Positions 10,882 to 21,854 are shown, counted from the first letter of the stretch. The stretch: 64,000 nt of DNA from Zygnema cylindricum (GCA_037447655.1 JBBHKE010002277.1:93571-157570); one strand, 5' to 3'. Notes: generated by a model from the letters alone, not told the origin. Translations and numbers: made by a program.

Positions 10882-11166
10882 TGGTATCGGAGCCAGCAGG
10901 ATTGTGAATGGTTTGACCTGCTTTCCCGTGAGGGGGGTGGTTCGATTGGCACGTGAAGCCGGTCCAATGCAGCGTAGAATATAGAATATCTATACTCGAG
11001 CCGCCTGTAATAAATGGGTACGGACCCGCCTGTCTCTACATCGAGCTTGTGGCACAGTAGTAGTGCGTTCGCAGCTGAAGTGAAAGGTCCCAGGGTCGAA
11101 CCCTGGCCGGCTCAATTTACCCAAGTGTGGGACATGCGGAATCCTAGATTTCTAGGAAATCTAACA
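10882..11166 (+). mobile_element. TRIM-like miniature LTR element, 5' LTR missing
   Basis: Reading order is a primer-binding site resembling the standard plant initiator-Met type (TGGTATCGGAGC, 10882-10893), a very short internal stretch of about 44 bp with no coding capacity, a polypurine tract (ending with six Gs at 10932-10937), and a 229-bp LTR (10938-11166, starts TGGTTCGATTGG, ends ATCTAACA). A second LTR of exactly the same length is at 38449-38677 with perfect target duplications, which confirms the LTR limits. The upstream LTR is absent. The sequence left of the PBS is copia LTR. Confidence 0.75.
11043..11113 (+). ncRNA. tRNA-like segment within the TRIM LTR
   Basis: This 71-nt stretch folds on paper as a cloverleaf. 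It has an acceptor stem (GAGCTTG with CCGGCTC), D arm (GCAC/GTGC), anticodon-like stem (TTCGC with GTGAA, loop AGCTGAA) and T arm (CCAGG, loop GTCGAAC, CCTGG). A-box-like (TGGCACAGTAGT) and B-box-like (GGTCGAACCC) sequences are in register. Position 33 of the loop is G rather than T, so it is a tRNA derivative rather than a working tRNA gene. A SINE-type head is the alternative reading, but the LTR boundaries argue that it is part of the LTR. Confidence 0.6.
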
Positions 11167-11282
11167 TGGTAGAGGTTGTTTGCCTATTTGAATATTTGTG
11201 ATCCTAGCTGAAGAAGGGATAGCCAATAACTATCTAGAGGCTTCCTGGATTCAGTAGTCCAATGGGGGACACAGAATTGCAT
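11167..11282 (+). repeat. 3' end fragment of a copia LTR
   Basis: This matches the last ~115 bp of the LTR at 22549-23546 (the tatctagaggcttcctg and gggacacagaattg motifs). It ends at CA and then joins directly to copia RNase H coding sequence, so a large deletion or recombination joined an LTR end to the end of pol. Confidence 0.7.
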
Positions 11283-11702
11283 ACTTCTGGGTATGAGTTC
11301 TATGTTGGAAATGGGGCTTGTTGTTGGAATTGCAAGCAACAAAAGGTGATTGCTCAGTCCACCATGGAGGCTGAGTATATGGCCTCTTGTTCGGTTGTGA
11401 AAGAATTGATGTGGGTGAAATCATTACTTCAAGAACTTGGGTATATGAAGAATGGAGTGCAAAAAATATTTTGTGGTAATCAAGCTGCAATTACAATTGT
11501 AGCAAACCCAAAGCATAACTTTAAAACAAAACATATGGATTTCCGATTAAGCTTTGTTAGAGAGATCGTCGAGAATAAAATAATATGTCTAGAATACAGA
11601 CAAAATGGGAAGATGGTACCTGATATGATGACCAAACCTGTGCCTTCTTCCAAGTTGGTATTTTGTAGGGAGAAGTGTGGACTGAAGCAAAAGATAAATT
11701 AG
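11283..11702 (+). pseudogene. Copia element F RNase H, 3' fragment of pol
   Basis: An open frame of about 140 codons covers the C-terminal part of copia RNase H. Blocks are GYEFYVGNGACCWNCKQQ, STMEAEYMASCSVVKE, MWVKSLLQELGY, GNQAAITIVANPKHNFKTKH, DFRLSFVREIVENK and MMTKPVPSSK, ending CGLKQKIN and TAG. The catalytic TWSD block and everything upstream are missing. The Asp of the usual DNQ motif reads as Gly (GNQ). It is uninterrupted, but as a fragment without a start it is not expected to act. Confidence 0.88.
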
Positions 11703-12191
11703 AAAATAAGGGGAGTGTTGAAAAATATTTTTTCTATTTTAAGTATTTTATCAGTCTACCTATGAAGGTTCTTAAGTCCTCACACTTGTCAAAGTCACTG
11801 AAGACTTAAAGAGAGCTGATGAAAAGAGGTAATTAATAGTTCACTTTTTTATTTTAGTTAGACTTTAAGGTGAGAGGGAGGATTAAAGGCACATCATGGC
11901 TGCCACGTTATATAAAAGGTGGCAAACTAAAGTAGAAGGGCATTTTACCAAAATGGTGCCTACGGCCAGATTTAGCCTGCGACCTACAAATTCTATATAG
12001 CCGGGCACCTGGAGCATTATGGCACAAAGGAAACGATACACTAACGAGGTTTTACAAATAATTAAACAATGACGCAACAATTTAAACACAGCAAACTTAC
12101 TACGAGACAGATATCAAACAATTCATGCATGAACGCGAATCCGAACCGTATAAATATATTTCATCGGACGACCATCATTGCAACCGCCACC
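11703..12191 (+). repeat. Element F polypurine tract and truncated 3' LTR
   Basis: The AAATAAGGGGAG tract (to 11715) is followed by an LTR starting TGTTGAAAAATA at 11716. The LTR carries an antisense tRNA-like region near 11950-12000. It is cut at 12191 by insertion of the 5' LTR of element G, so its promoter half is not next to it. Confidence 0.8.
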
Positions 12192-13241
12192 TGTAGAAAT
12201 TGATGGTACTTTTAGTATTTTCTAGGTCTAAAAAAAAGTGCAAAAAAAGAAGTAGAGACAGTCTGTCTCTAACTTCTCTCTCCAACTCTCTCACTTGTTG
12301 CAGTCACTGAGAAGTTGGAGAGGAAGCTAGTGCCATGGCTGCTTATGCTATCCAAAGATTTACGAGGTAGTAATGTAGTTGATTTACTAAAAGGAAAGTT
12401 GTCGCCTAGAGGATTTGATCCTGGTACCTACAAATAGGCAATGCCGCCGGTAGCCGGTAGCCTCATCCATTTAGTCTAGGACTAGTGGTAGACGATATAG
12501 AGTTTAACAATTATATAAACGTTAACATATACGCTAATTCATTTAAACGACAACTATATACGGGATACATATAGTCAGTTATAAAAAGTACGGATTACGA
12601 GTACAAAAAATAAATAAGTACCGCGCATTTGTTTCGATAGCGAAACAAATACATCGCAAATATTTATGACGGCTATGATCGAAATCGGCATTCAATCCAA
12701 CGGCCGGAAAGAATGCCGAGATCGCGACAGAATATTTCGGCGGTTTATGGTCGCCGCCACATCGGATGACACGTGCCACCACGACATTGGATTTCGGCAT
12801 CTCAAGGATTAAAGAAACAAATCCAGAAAAGACACGTGTCGAAATTTTTGTCATGTCGTACAATGTTCGTACATAAAGTACACCGGCAGCTGTACCTTTC
12901 TGTACGGTACACTAATATGATTGGTGTCGTACGTCAATAGATAGAGTTTTAGAGAGAGATAGGACTTAGAAAAATTTGGTAGATAGGACCCTCTCTCCCA
13001 TAGAGCTTCTTTACAAAAGGTCAACTTTGACCCTCCATAACTTACTGCTCAGGGGAGCAAATTCAAAGATTCTTTTTGCTATTGACTCATGGGAGTCTTG
13101 CCTTCACAAAAGTTAAAGTGGTCAGAGTTATTGTTTGCTACGGTGTCATTTATTGTTGCTGAAAGACAAAGGGTTAGGGGTATCCTAGAGGCTTCGTGTG
13201 AGCTGCCTACTCTAAGGTCCTATGAAGGTCTCAGTGTTGCA
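12192..13241 (+). repeat. Element G 5' LTR
   Basis: The 1050-bp LTR starts TGTAGAAATTGATGG and ends CTCAGTGTTGCA. It contains an antisense tRNA-like hairpin at 12418-12485. Its last bases contain the in-frame Gag start codon (13223-13225), which reads MKVSVL before entering the primer-binding site. Confidence 0.88.
12760..13025 (+). promoter_or_regulatory. U3 promoter region of element G LTR
   Basis: Two CACGTG G-box cores (12770-12775 and 12833-12838) precede a cluster of GTAC palindromes (12857-12910), in which ACATAAAGTAC and GTACCTTTCTGTAC flank a short spacer. An inverted CCAAT box lies near 12920, and a weak TATA-like tttacaaaagg near 13010. The order recurs in all LTRs of this lineage here, and most other copies have a cleaner TATA (tgtataaaaggc). 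G-boxes are commonly bound by plant bZIP and bHLH factors. Regulation by them is inference. Confidence 0.55.
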
Positions 13242-14220
13242 GGTTATGGGCCCACCATCTAGGGTGCCCATATTCAATGGAGCTGGCTTCATATACTGGA
13301 TAAAGTATGATGACACGAGCTCTATGTGAGAAACGGTTTTGCGGAATAGTGAGTGGACGGGTGAGGCGTCCATCCAGTCTTGAGATACCTCCAAGGTTTA
13401 CACGAGGCAGATTCACTAGAGAGATCGATTTTCAACGGTGGAGACAAAGGAGTGAGAGGTGGTGCACAAAGGAAAGGAGAACGAGAAGACCACACTAATA
13501 ACAACCGGTTCAGCATTCATGTCACCTATTACGAGGAACGAGGAGAATGATACTGATACTTGAGACTTCAACAATATGGCGGCAAAGCATTTCATCCTTC
13601 GCCATCTTACTCAAGGAATTGTATGTCCTCATTTGTAGGTAAAAAGGGCATCCAATCTTTGGATAACACTCATAGAGATGTACCGAAGTGGTACGATTCG
13701 GAAACAACAGTTGGCTGATAAAAAAGTTAAGGAGTATGTATACAAAGGGGGGAACATGTTGGATTTTTCCAATGAGTTTGCTACACTTTTCATGAAGCTA
13801 GAGAGTGCTGGAAAAGATATTAGTGAAAAAGAAAAGATTAACTGTCTACTGATGAAGTTAGCCGATGAGTTCGAGAACATAGTCAATCGTGTGCTGGACT
13901 TGGCGGACTCAAGGTGGATATGGAACTCAATGGTAGGAATGATTCTCGTTCGGGAGAATACATTTGAGATCCAAAGGGGAAGAAAGAGTGCGCAAGCCTT
14001 GGCAGCTATTACAGATTGGAGGAACAAGGATTCTAAGAGACCGGTCAGAAATTACGAAGGGGGGGAGCAGAAAAATCTGACCGATGAGTTCGGACTAAGG
14101 GCTCCCAAGGGTTTATGTCATTTCTGTAAGAAACTAGGGCACTATATGGCGGAGTGCACTTAGCTAACCAAGCTTCTGTTAAAGGAGGGGCAAACCGGTG
14201 GAACCACGAGAGGAAAGAAA
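13223..14220 (+). pseudogene. Copia element G gag
   Basis: Gag starts in the LTR (13223) and reads MKVSVLQVMGPPSRVP. After early frame breaks it continues with the UBN2-type region; the clearest open part is 13678-14163 (QQLADKKVKEYVYKGG, FSNEFATLFMKLESAGKD, LLMKLADEFENIVNRVL). A single CCHC zinc knuckle CHFCKKLGHYMAEC sits at 14118-14159, followed by TAG. The protein would form the particle and bind RNA. Frameshifts around 13330-13680 and the TAG after the knuckle make it a pseudogene. Confidence 0.87.
13242..13257 (+). other. Primer-binding site of element G
   Basis: GGTTATGGGCCCACCA lies directly after the LTR. This 16-nt block matches the complement of the initiator tRNA-Met anticodon arm, as recalled, and also encodes Gag V-M-G-P-P. 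The LTR and the primer site are adjacent without a spacer. Confidence 0.7.
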
Positions 14221-16250
14221 AAGGCCCTTGTGATACAGGTACATGAGGTGGAATCCGAAGACGAGGACGATGAGCTCCTATTGGATGAGGAGTTGGAAGC
14301 GACAAACGAGGTAGAAATTCCACGAAAGCAGAAATGTGCTTTCCGTGGATTGAAAGGTGAAGCAGGCTCGATTGTAGATTCAGGTGCCTCTATGCACATG
14401 TGTAAAGATAAACACCTGTTCACTAAGATAAGAAAGATTCCTACCGTAGAGATAGAGTACGGGGATGGGAGGTTAGTCACTACTACTCTTATAGGATTGG
14501 TAGATCGGAAAGTGTTATTAAAAGGAAAGACATCCATAGTTACATTCTCCGATGTATTGTTTATTCCGGAGCTGAACAAAAACCTCATCTCTATGTATGT
14601 ATTAGATGATAAGGGTTTTGATAATAGCATTAGGAAATGAGTCTTTACTGCTAGTTTTGAGGAGGAAGTCTATTTCATTGTTGAAAAAGGTAGCCAAGGG
14701 ATGTTTAGGCTAATTTTAAGCAATGAAAAAAATAAACTTTATTATGCAGGTGTTCATGATATTATGATGTGGCATAAGAGGCTTGGGCATGTGAATCTAG
14801 GTATGCTAAGAGAGATGAAAAAGATGGGAGTAGTGGAAGGGATTCAGTTATGTGAGAGTGGGAATCAAAATGATTGTAGTGGATGTGCTCAAGGTAAAGC
14901 ACACAGATTACCCTTTCCCAAAACAACCATTTATAAAGGAGAAAAAATTCTAGATTAAGTACACACAGATATTCGAGGACCGATCAAAGTGCCCTCAACG
15001 AGGGGAAGAGATTTACGATGACTATCACTGATGATTGATCTTGGTATTCCAGGGTGTATGTTTTGAAAAGCAAGTCAGAAGCTCAGGATTATTTTAGATA
15101 ATATAATGCATGGAGCGAAAAACTACATGAAACTTCAATCAAGAGAGTAAGGAGTAACAATGGTGGAGAGTATACTTCAAACCAGTTTGAGGATTTTTTG
15201 AGGGAAGATGGAGTTCAACACCAAAAGATAGTTCTAGAAAACGCAGAACAAAATGGGGTAGCTGAACAATTAAATAGGACACTAAGTGATAGTGCTAGAT
15301 GTATGTTGTCGGATAAAAAGATAGGAAAAAGGTTTTGGGCAGAAGCAATAAACTGTACTAATTACCTAAAAAATAGAGTTCTTACCTCAGCTATAAAAGA
15401 TCAAACACCTTATGAGAGATGATCCGAAAACCAGACATATCTCTCTTAAAGGTTTTCGGAGGTCTAGTATTCAGTCTAGATACAGATCAGTATAATTGAA
15501 AGCTAGATCTAAAGGAAAATTGGGATACTTATTAGGATATGATGAGGATGTTAAAAGATATAGAGTTTACGATCTAAAAAGGGAAGATATAATCTTAGTA
15601 AAGCATCTAGTAGTTATGGATGAAGGAAAGTCCGTGGATCCCTTCAAGTATACAAAGTTAGTAAAAATCAGATTTGAGTCAAGAAATTCCGATGACTTTG
15701 AGCTTCCTAACTATCCAGGTTTTAAAGAAGATGACATTCTTGCAGGTACAAATCAGATCAAAAAGGACTCGAATGCGGAAACTCCACTGACAACTCTACC
15801 CGAAGCGGAAGACGTGGTGGAAATTGAGTCAGAATTCAGAGATAGGGGAGAAGCCGAGATTGTTCGAAAGAGCCCACGAGAACTATCTATTCCGGCCACA
15901 GATTTTGAGGGGGGAAGGAGAAGTACCAAAAGATTGCAAGAAAAACAAGTTAATAACAAGGTAACAAAACTATCTCATCAAAATGAACCTCAAACTTATG
16001 GAGAGGCGATGACTTGTCCAGAAAAGAACCGGTGGAAGATAGCCATCAATGAGGAGATGGCCTCAATTATGGTAGCTGATACTTAGGACATGGTGGACTG
16101 TCCACCTAACCGAAAACGAATCGGTTGTAAGTAGGTTTTGAAATTTAAATTGAACCCGGATAACACCATTGATCATTACAAAGCCTGATTAGTGGCAATA
16201 GGATTTACACATAAAGAAGGAATCGACTACGAAGAAACATTTGACCCGGT
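14221..16250 (+). pseudogene. Copia element G pol, first part (protease to RT start)
   Basis: Protease follows the Gag knuckle with the active-site block IVDSGASMHMC (Asp codon 14377-14379). GAG-pre-integrase follows (14590-14960; MMWHKRLGHVN, CSGCAQGKAHRLPFPKT), then integrase (14961-15620; NNGGEYTSNQFEDF, where the usual catalytic Asp before NGG reads as Asn, GVAEQLNRT, GYLLGYDEDVKRY). The linker is a long open stretch (15496-16086), ending with RT N-terminus (DTxDMVDCPPNR, EETFDPV). Several stops are scattered. RT is interrupted at 16250 by element H and resumes at 20521. Confidence 0.88.
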
Positions 16251-17414
16251 TTTTGATATTTGAGTATTTTGTAGGTCTTTATTAGGATAGGAAAAAGAGC
16301 AGAGGAAGCCTGCCTCTAACTCCCTTCTCTAAGCCCCCACACTTGTTGTAGTCACTGAAGGCTAGAAAGTGAGCTAGAGCCATGGCTGCCTAAGCTCCCT
16401 TAGGAGACAAGAGTAGATAGCGGTTGGTTTTATTAAAATGAATCTTGAAGAACTCAGGATTCGATCCACGTACTTGCCGTCCGTCAAACTAGACGTTAGC
16501 TTTATCCATTTAGTCTAAGACTAAAGTCAGATGATATAGGGTTCAATAATTATATATACACTCACACGTAGACTAATTCATTTAACTGAAACTTTATTCG
16601 AAATGCATGGATCTAGTTATATAGAGTACGAAGAAGAAACAAATACCGCATGCTTTGTTTCGATAGCGAAACAAATACCGCGCATGTAATTATGACGGCT
16701 ACGATTGAAATTTAGTTTCGATCGGACGGCCAGAAAGGATGCCGAGATCGCGGAAGAGGATCTCGGCGGTTTGCGCTCGTTGCCACATAGGATGACACGT
16801 GGCACAATGATATTGGATCACGGCAACTTTGGACATTACGGGAACATATCCGGATATGACATGTGTCGACATTTTGGCCATGTCGTACGATGGCCGTACA
16901 AAAAGTACACCAGCACCTGTACTTTTCTGTACGAAACAGTAATTTGATTGGTGAGGTACGTCAGTAAATAGAGTTTTAGAGAGGGAATAAGACTTAGAAT
17001 ATTTCTGGTAGGTAGTCGCCTTTGTGAAAGAGCACCTTGTATAAAAGGCAAACTTTGGGCAGCAATAACTATCAATTTACTTAACCATTTTCCGTGATTA
17101 TTTTTGCTACAAACTCAAGGGAGTCCAAGCTACATAGGGGTTTAGTCGGTCAGAGTTTTTGCCTGCCAGGGTGGCTGCATTTATAAGGGAAAGTAAAAGT
17201 GGGTGAATGTGTCCAAAACTCATATTCTAATTTTTCATTCTGTGGTGGAAATGAGCACACAGAAAGTCTTATTTCATAGGGGTGAAGCTATAATGGGTTT
17301 GTGATTGTCAAGGGGTCAATCATTTGGGTTTATATAAACTTCGAGTCGGCACTATCTAGATAAGCTTATTTTGGATCTGTGATTTCTTTGGGCAATGGAA
17401 CACACAGAGTTTGA
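16251..17414 (+). repeat. Element H 5' LTR
   Basis: It carries an antisense tRNA-like region (about 16460-16530), CACGTG near 16797, GTAC palindromes at 16890-16935, an inverted CCAAT box near 16949 and TATA-like tataaaaggc near 17040. The Gag start codon (17396-17398) lies in its last 20 bp. Confidence 0.9.
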
Positions 17415-19348
17415 AGGTATGGGCCCACAATCTAGGGTGCCTATGTTTGATAGAACAAGCTTCACTTATTGGGGATTTATGATGGAGGGATTGCTTTTCG
17501 AGAAGCACTTATAGGGAATTGTTTCAGGACAAGTGAGGTGTCCTCCACTGGGCTTTGGAGGAAATCACTATGGAGAATCATCTGGGCTGCCGAGAAAATA
17601 AACTGGAGTTCAGATGCAAAGGAAGGTGAAGGGGAAATCATTGCCATGGAAGGGGAAAAATGGGAGAAGGGAAAAGGAACACCGATGGTGAGGGGAGCTG
17701 AGCTCTCGATTATGGTTCCACTTGTGGGGATTAAAATTGAAGAAAATGACAGAAAAATATGGGAATACAAAAACACTATAGCAAAGCATCTCATACTTAG
17801 AAACGTGTCTAAGTCTATAGCTATCACTCTTATATACTTAACAAAGTCTTCAGAGATATGGGAAGAACTTAGTCAGATTTATAAGAGTGAGACAATTCAG
17901 AGGCAGCAATTAGTAAAACAAGAAATAGATGCCTATGTTTATAAAGGTGGTAGCATGAAAGAATTTTGCAATGATATTGCTGCGCTATATGTTGATCTTG
18001 CTAGTGCGAGGTATGTAGAATCTGAGGAGAGGAAGATTAATACACTACTTATGAAACTCCCAGATGAGTACGAAAATATTATTTGTCGTATGCAGGCAAT
18101 GGGTGCTCCTCATGGACTTGGAGCTTTACCATGGGGATAATTCTTGTGAGGGAAAGCACTTTGGAGCTTCATAGGGGAAGTGACAAGGTGAATGCATTTA
18201 CAGCTGGTGGTGATTGGCAAAAGCGTGATGAGAGGAAGAAAGACAAAGGTAAACCTTATTCGAACTTTGGTAGAAAGAGAGGGAGAGGAAAAGAAACGAG
18301 AGTTTGAAAAAGGGGGTTTACTTCTTTTGTAGGGAACCGGGTCATTATATAGAGGAATGCCCTTGTTTGGAAGAACTTAGAAGTTGGAATGTGGATGAGC
18401 AAGAAGAAGAGGAAGAAGAGAAAAAGGATGAAGATATGTTGGAGCTTCTCCGCATCGGTAATATGAGAAAAAGAGAAAAGCACACAGAAATTCCACGGAA
18501 ACAACAATGTGCTTTTGGAGGTATAAAGGAAATAAGAGAGAGGAGTTGTTTGAGGATGTTGAGAAGTGTAGAGTGTATGACTTAGAAATGAGAAAGTCAG
18601 ATCTACGATCCATAAGTGAAAACGGAAAAGATAAAATTAATGAGGATTATTTTATAGATATTTTGGAAACAGAAAATTGGTTGGAAAGGGAGACTTCAAC
18701 GGATTCCGAGGGAAGGGGAGAAGTGAAACTAGAAAGGGTTTTAAAGGATAGGGGAGAAGAGGAATATTTAATGAAAGGTATAGGGGAGGAGATATATTTA
18801 TTGGGAATAAATTTAGAAAGTGAGAGTGGAAAGAAATCAATGGGAGAGAGTGAAGAAAGTTCAGAAAATGGGGTAATCGTCATGGATAGAAATATGAGTT
18901 CGAAAGATGTAGATTTTATGAGGAACTTAGTAGGGACTCTTGATTGAAGGATAAATTTTGGGGGTAATGGTTTTGACATCACTAATGGGAGTGATGTCAT
19001 CTATGAAAATGTATCCGTAAAAAGGTTAGCATCTGGGTGTGTGTTGCAGATTGGAGATAGGGCTGGCTGGTTGAATTGCAAGAGGGAATTCGGTTTTTGT
19101 TTGGATAGAAAAGAGATGAGGTGGATATTGTCTTTGCTCGGATTTATGAAAAATGGGATCCTAAATAAAACGTATGATCAGCAAGATGGAATTTTTACTT
19201 CAGCTTATTTAATGGAACTTTTTAAATATGAGAATGTTGTCTTAAAGTTTTATGAAAGGAAAAAGAAAAGAAAAAAGAAAAAGGGGAAGAGAATGTTTGT
19301 TAATTTTTTTGTAAAATTGAAAGGAAATAGACTAGAAAATAAGGGGAT
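17396..19348 (+). pseudogene. Element H Gag with miniature pol tail
   Basis: Gag UBN2-like region spans about 17415-18140 (IIAMEGEKWEKGKGTPMVRGA, KHLILRNVSKSIAITL, QRQQLVKQEIDAYVYKGG). The next frame (18083-18307) continues Gag. A degenerate knuckle YFFCREPGHYIEEC at about 18319-18360 has lost its first Cys. The acidic segment (EEQEEEEEEKKDED-type) and IPRKQQCAFGGIKE follow. Frame 18507-18947 holds short blocks like integrase C-terminus (CRVYDLEMRKSDL) and RT (MKGIGEEIYLLGINLE). Frame 19041-19361 holds an RNase H-like block (LQIGDRAGWLNCKREFGF, WILSLLGFMKNGI) without TWSD. Three frame changes and a stop interrupt what looks like one ancestral frame. Confidence 0.82.
19334..19348 (+). other. 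Polypurine tract of element H
   Basis: The purine run GAAAATAAGGGGA sits immediately before the TGTTGATATTTGAG start of the 3' LTR. It is the expected plus-strand primer and matches those of D, J and K. Confidence 0.8.
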
Positions 19349-20515
19349 TGTTGATATTTGAGTATTTTCTAGGTCTTTATTAGGATAGGAAAAAGAGCAA
19401 AGGCAGCCTGCCTCTAACTCCCTTCTCTAAGCCCCCACACTTGTTGTAGTCACTAAAGGCTGGAAAGTGAGCTAGAGCCATGGCTGCCTAAGCGCTCTTA
19501 GGAGACAGGAGTAGATAGCGGTAGGTTTTTTTATTAAAATGAATCTTGACGAACTCAGGATTCGATCCACGTACCTGCCGTCCGTCAAACTAGACCTCAG
19601 ATTTATCCATTAAGTCTTAAACTAAAGTTAGATGATATAGGGTTCGATAATCATATATAGACTCACACATAGACTAATTCATTTAACTGAAACTTTATTC
19701 GGGATGCATAGATCCAGTTATATAGATTACGAAGAAGAAACAAATACCGCTTGCTTTGTTTCGATAGCGAAACAAATACCTCGCAAGTAATTATGACGAC
19801 TACGATTGAAATTTAATTTCGACCGGACGGCCGGAAAGGATGCCGAGATCGCGTAAGAGGATCTCGGCGGTTTGCGCTCGTCCCCACATAGGATGACACG
19901 TGGCACAATGATATTGGATCGCGACAACTTCGGAGATTACGGGAACATATCCGGATAAGACATGTGTCGACATTTTGGCAATGTTGTACGATGGCTGTAC
20001 AGAAAGTACACCGACACCTGTACTTTTCTATACGACACAACAATTTGATTTGTGCCGTACGTCAGTAGATAGAGTTTTAGAGAGGAAATAGGACTTCAAA
20101 TATTTTTGGTAGGTAGTCGCCTTTGTGAGAGAGCACCTTGTATAAAAGGCTAACTTTCGGCAGCCATAACTATCAATCTACTTGACCATTTTCAGTGATT
20201 CTTTTTGCTGCAGACTCACGAGAGTCCATGCTACACAGGGTTCTAGTCGGTCATAGTTTTTGCCTACCAGGGTGGCTACATTTATAAGGGAAAGTCAAAG
20301 TGGGGCAATGTGTCCAAAACTCATATTCTAACTTTGCATTCTGTGGTGGAAATGAGCACACAGGAAGTCTTATTTCACAGGGGTGAAGCTATAATGAGTT
20401 TGTGATTCTCAAAGGGTTAGTCATTTGGGTTTATATAAACTTGGAGTCGGCACTATCTAGATAAGCTTCTTTTTGATCTGCGATTTCTGTGGGCAATGGA
20501 GCACACAGAGTTTCA
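19349..20515 (+). repeat. Element H 3' LTR
   Basis: The 1167-bp LTR starts TGTTGATATTTG and ends GAGTTTCA. It is closely similar to 16251-17414 through the whole length, including the tRNA-like hairpin (19562-19625), CACGTG near 19897, GTAC cluster at 19985-20060 and TATA-like tataaaaggc near 20140. It adjoins the CCGGT target duplicate. Confidence 0.92.
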
Positions 20516-20520
20516 CCGGT

Positions 20521-21838
20521 CGTCAGATTTCCCTTCGTCTGCATACTTCTCAGTCTGGCAGCAGCCTAAGACATGGAGGTGCACCAGATGGACATCAAGA
20601 AAGCCTTTTTGCATGGAGAATTGGAAGAGGAGATCATCATGCGACAAACCGAAGGATTTGTGGAGGAAGGAGAGGAGAGTAAGGTATGTCGGCTGATTAA
20701 ATCTTTTTATGGTTTAAAACAGGCCCTTTGATAGTGGAATAAAAAGCTTGATGAGTTTTTTACCGGTCTGGGATTTATCCGGATCAGCTCAGATCACTCA
20801 TTCTATGTTTTTGAAGATGAGGAAAGTGTTGTATTTCTTGCAATTTATCTTGATGATTTGATTGTTTTAAGTAAATCAATGGAAAAAATTAATAAGCTGA
20901 AAACCGATCTTAAGGGGAGATTTGAGATGAAGGATATGGGGGAAGCAAAATATATATTGGGAATTCAAGTAGAAAGAGACCGAGAAAGAAAGATTATAAG
21001 ATTGACTTTAAAGGAAGCAATAGGGAACATGTTGGAAAATTTTTAGATGGATAAAGCTAATAGTTGTATTACTCCAATGGAGTTAAAAAAGGGAAATGAG
21101 GGGAGTGAGGAAGAAAGAGTTATAGTCTTAGACGAGGAATTAAGTCTTGAAGAATAGAAGTTCATGCAAACTATTCCTTACAGGCAAGTAATGGGAAGCC
21201 TAATCTATTTTATGAATTGTACCCGGCCAGATTTAGCTGCAGCTCTATGAGTGCTGAGTAGAAGTTTAAATGCTCCCACTAAGAAGGATAAGAAGGCAGC
21301 TAAGAGAGTCCTTAGATATTTGATACGAACTAGAGATCTATGGTTGCATTTGGGTGTGGAGAATACTGACATTACTTTTTGAAGTGATGCCAGTTATTGT
21401 GATGCTCTGATTAGGAGATGTACTTTTGGATATGTATTATATGTGGGTGATAGGGCTTGTTGTTGGAGTAGCTAACAACAAAATGTTATTGCTCAGTCCA
21501 CCATGGAGGCTGATTATATGGCCTCTTGCTCTGCTGTAAAAGAATTGATGTGGGTCAAGTCTTTGCTTGGTGAGCTTGGTCACCTTAAGAGTGCTATGCA
21601 AATTTTTTTTTGTGATAATCAGGCAGCGATCGCTATTTTCTGCCAATCTTAAACATCATTTTAAAGCCAAACACACGGACATTAGACTCAGCTTTGTTAA
21701 AGAGAAAGTAGAAGGAAAATAATTAGTTTAGAGTACAGACGAGATAGCGAGATGGTAGCAGATATGATGACCAAACATGTGCCTTCCCCTAAGCTAATTT
21801 TTTGTAGGGAGAAGTGTGGTCTGAAATTAAAGAGTGAC
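20521..21838 (+). pseudogene. Copia element G pol, second part (RT, RNase H)
   Basis: This continues the RT of G after element H. Blocks include RFPS, MEVHQMDIKKAFLHGELEEE, SFYGLKQA, a YLDD variant of the YVDD catalytic box near 20847, MKDMGEAKYILGIQVERD and KEAIGNMLENF. The RNase H part includes GSLIYFMNCTRPDLAA, TFGYVLYVGDRACCW, STMEADYMASCSAVKELMWVKSLLGELGHLKS, then a frameshift in the DNQAAIAI region and DMMTKHVPSPKLIFCREKCGL before TAG at 21839. Scattered stops disable it. Most frame breaks are single-base changes. Confidence 0.88.
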
Positions 21839-21854
21839 TAGAAAATAAGGGGAG

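Larger units (their letters stand above)
16251..20515 (+). mobile_element. Non-autonomous gag-bearing LTR retrotransposon H
   Basis: This complete copy of 4265 bp has a 5' LTR at 16251-17414, internal region 17415-19348 and 3' LTR at 19349-20515, with an exact CCGGT target duplication. LTR lengths are 1164 and 1167 bp. The first base pair of the 5' LTR reads TT instead of TG and its end reads GA instead of CA, while the 3' LTR retains TG and CA. Internally it has gag and a shrunken pol-derived tail, but no integrase or polymerase core. It must have relied on proteins from relatives such as G. Confidence 0.92.
16246..20520 (+). other. Target-site duplication CCGGT around element H
   Basis: CCGGT occurs at 16246-16250 and again at 20516-20520, immediately outside the two LTRs of element H. 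It is an exact 5-bp duplication typical of LTR-retrotransposon integration. It falls inside the RT reading frame of element G. Confidence 0.9.

Noticed and set aside
11043-11113. True tRNA gene
   Set aside because: The cloverleaf can be drawn but loop position 33 is G, and it lies inside an LTR repeated at 38502-38572.
10882-11166. Cassandra TRIM (5S rRNA in LTR)
   Set aside because: No 5S internal control sequence is seen. The embedded segment is tRNA-like.
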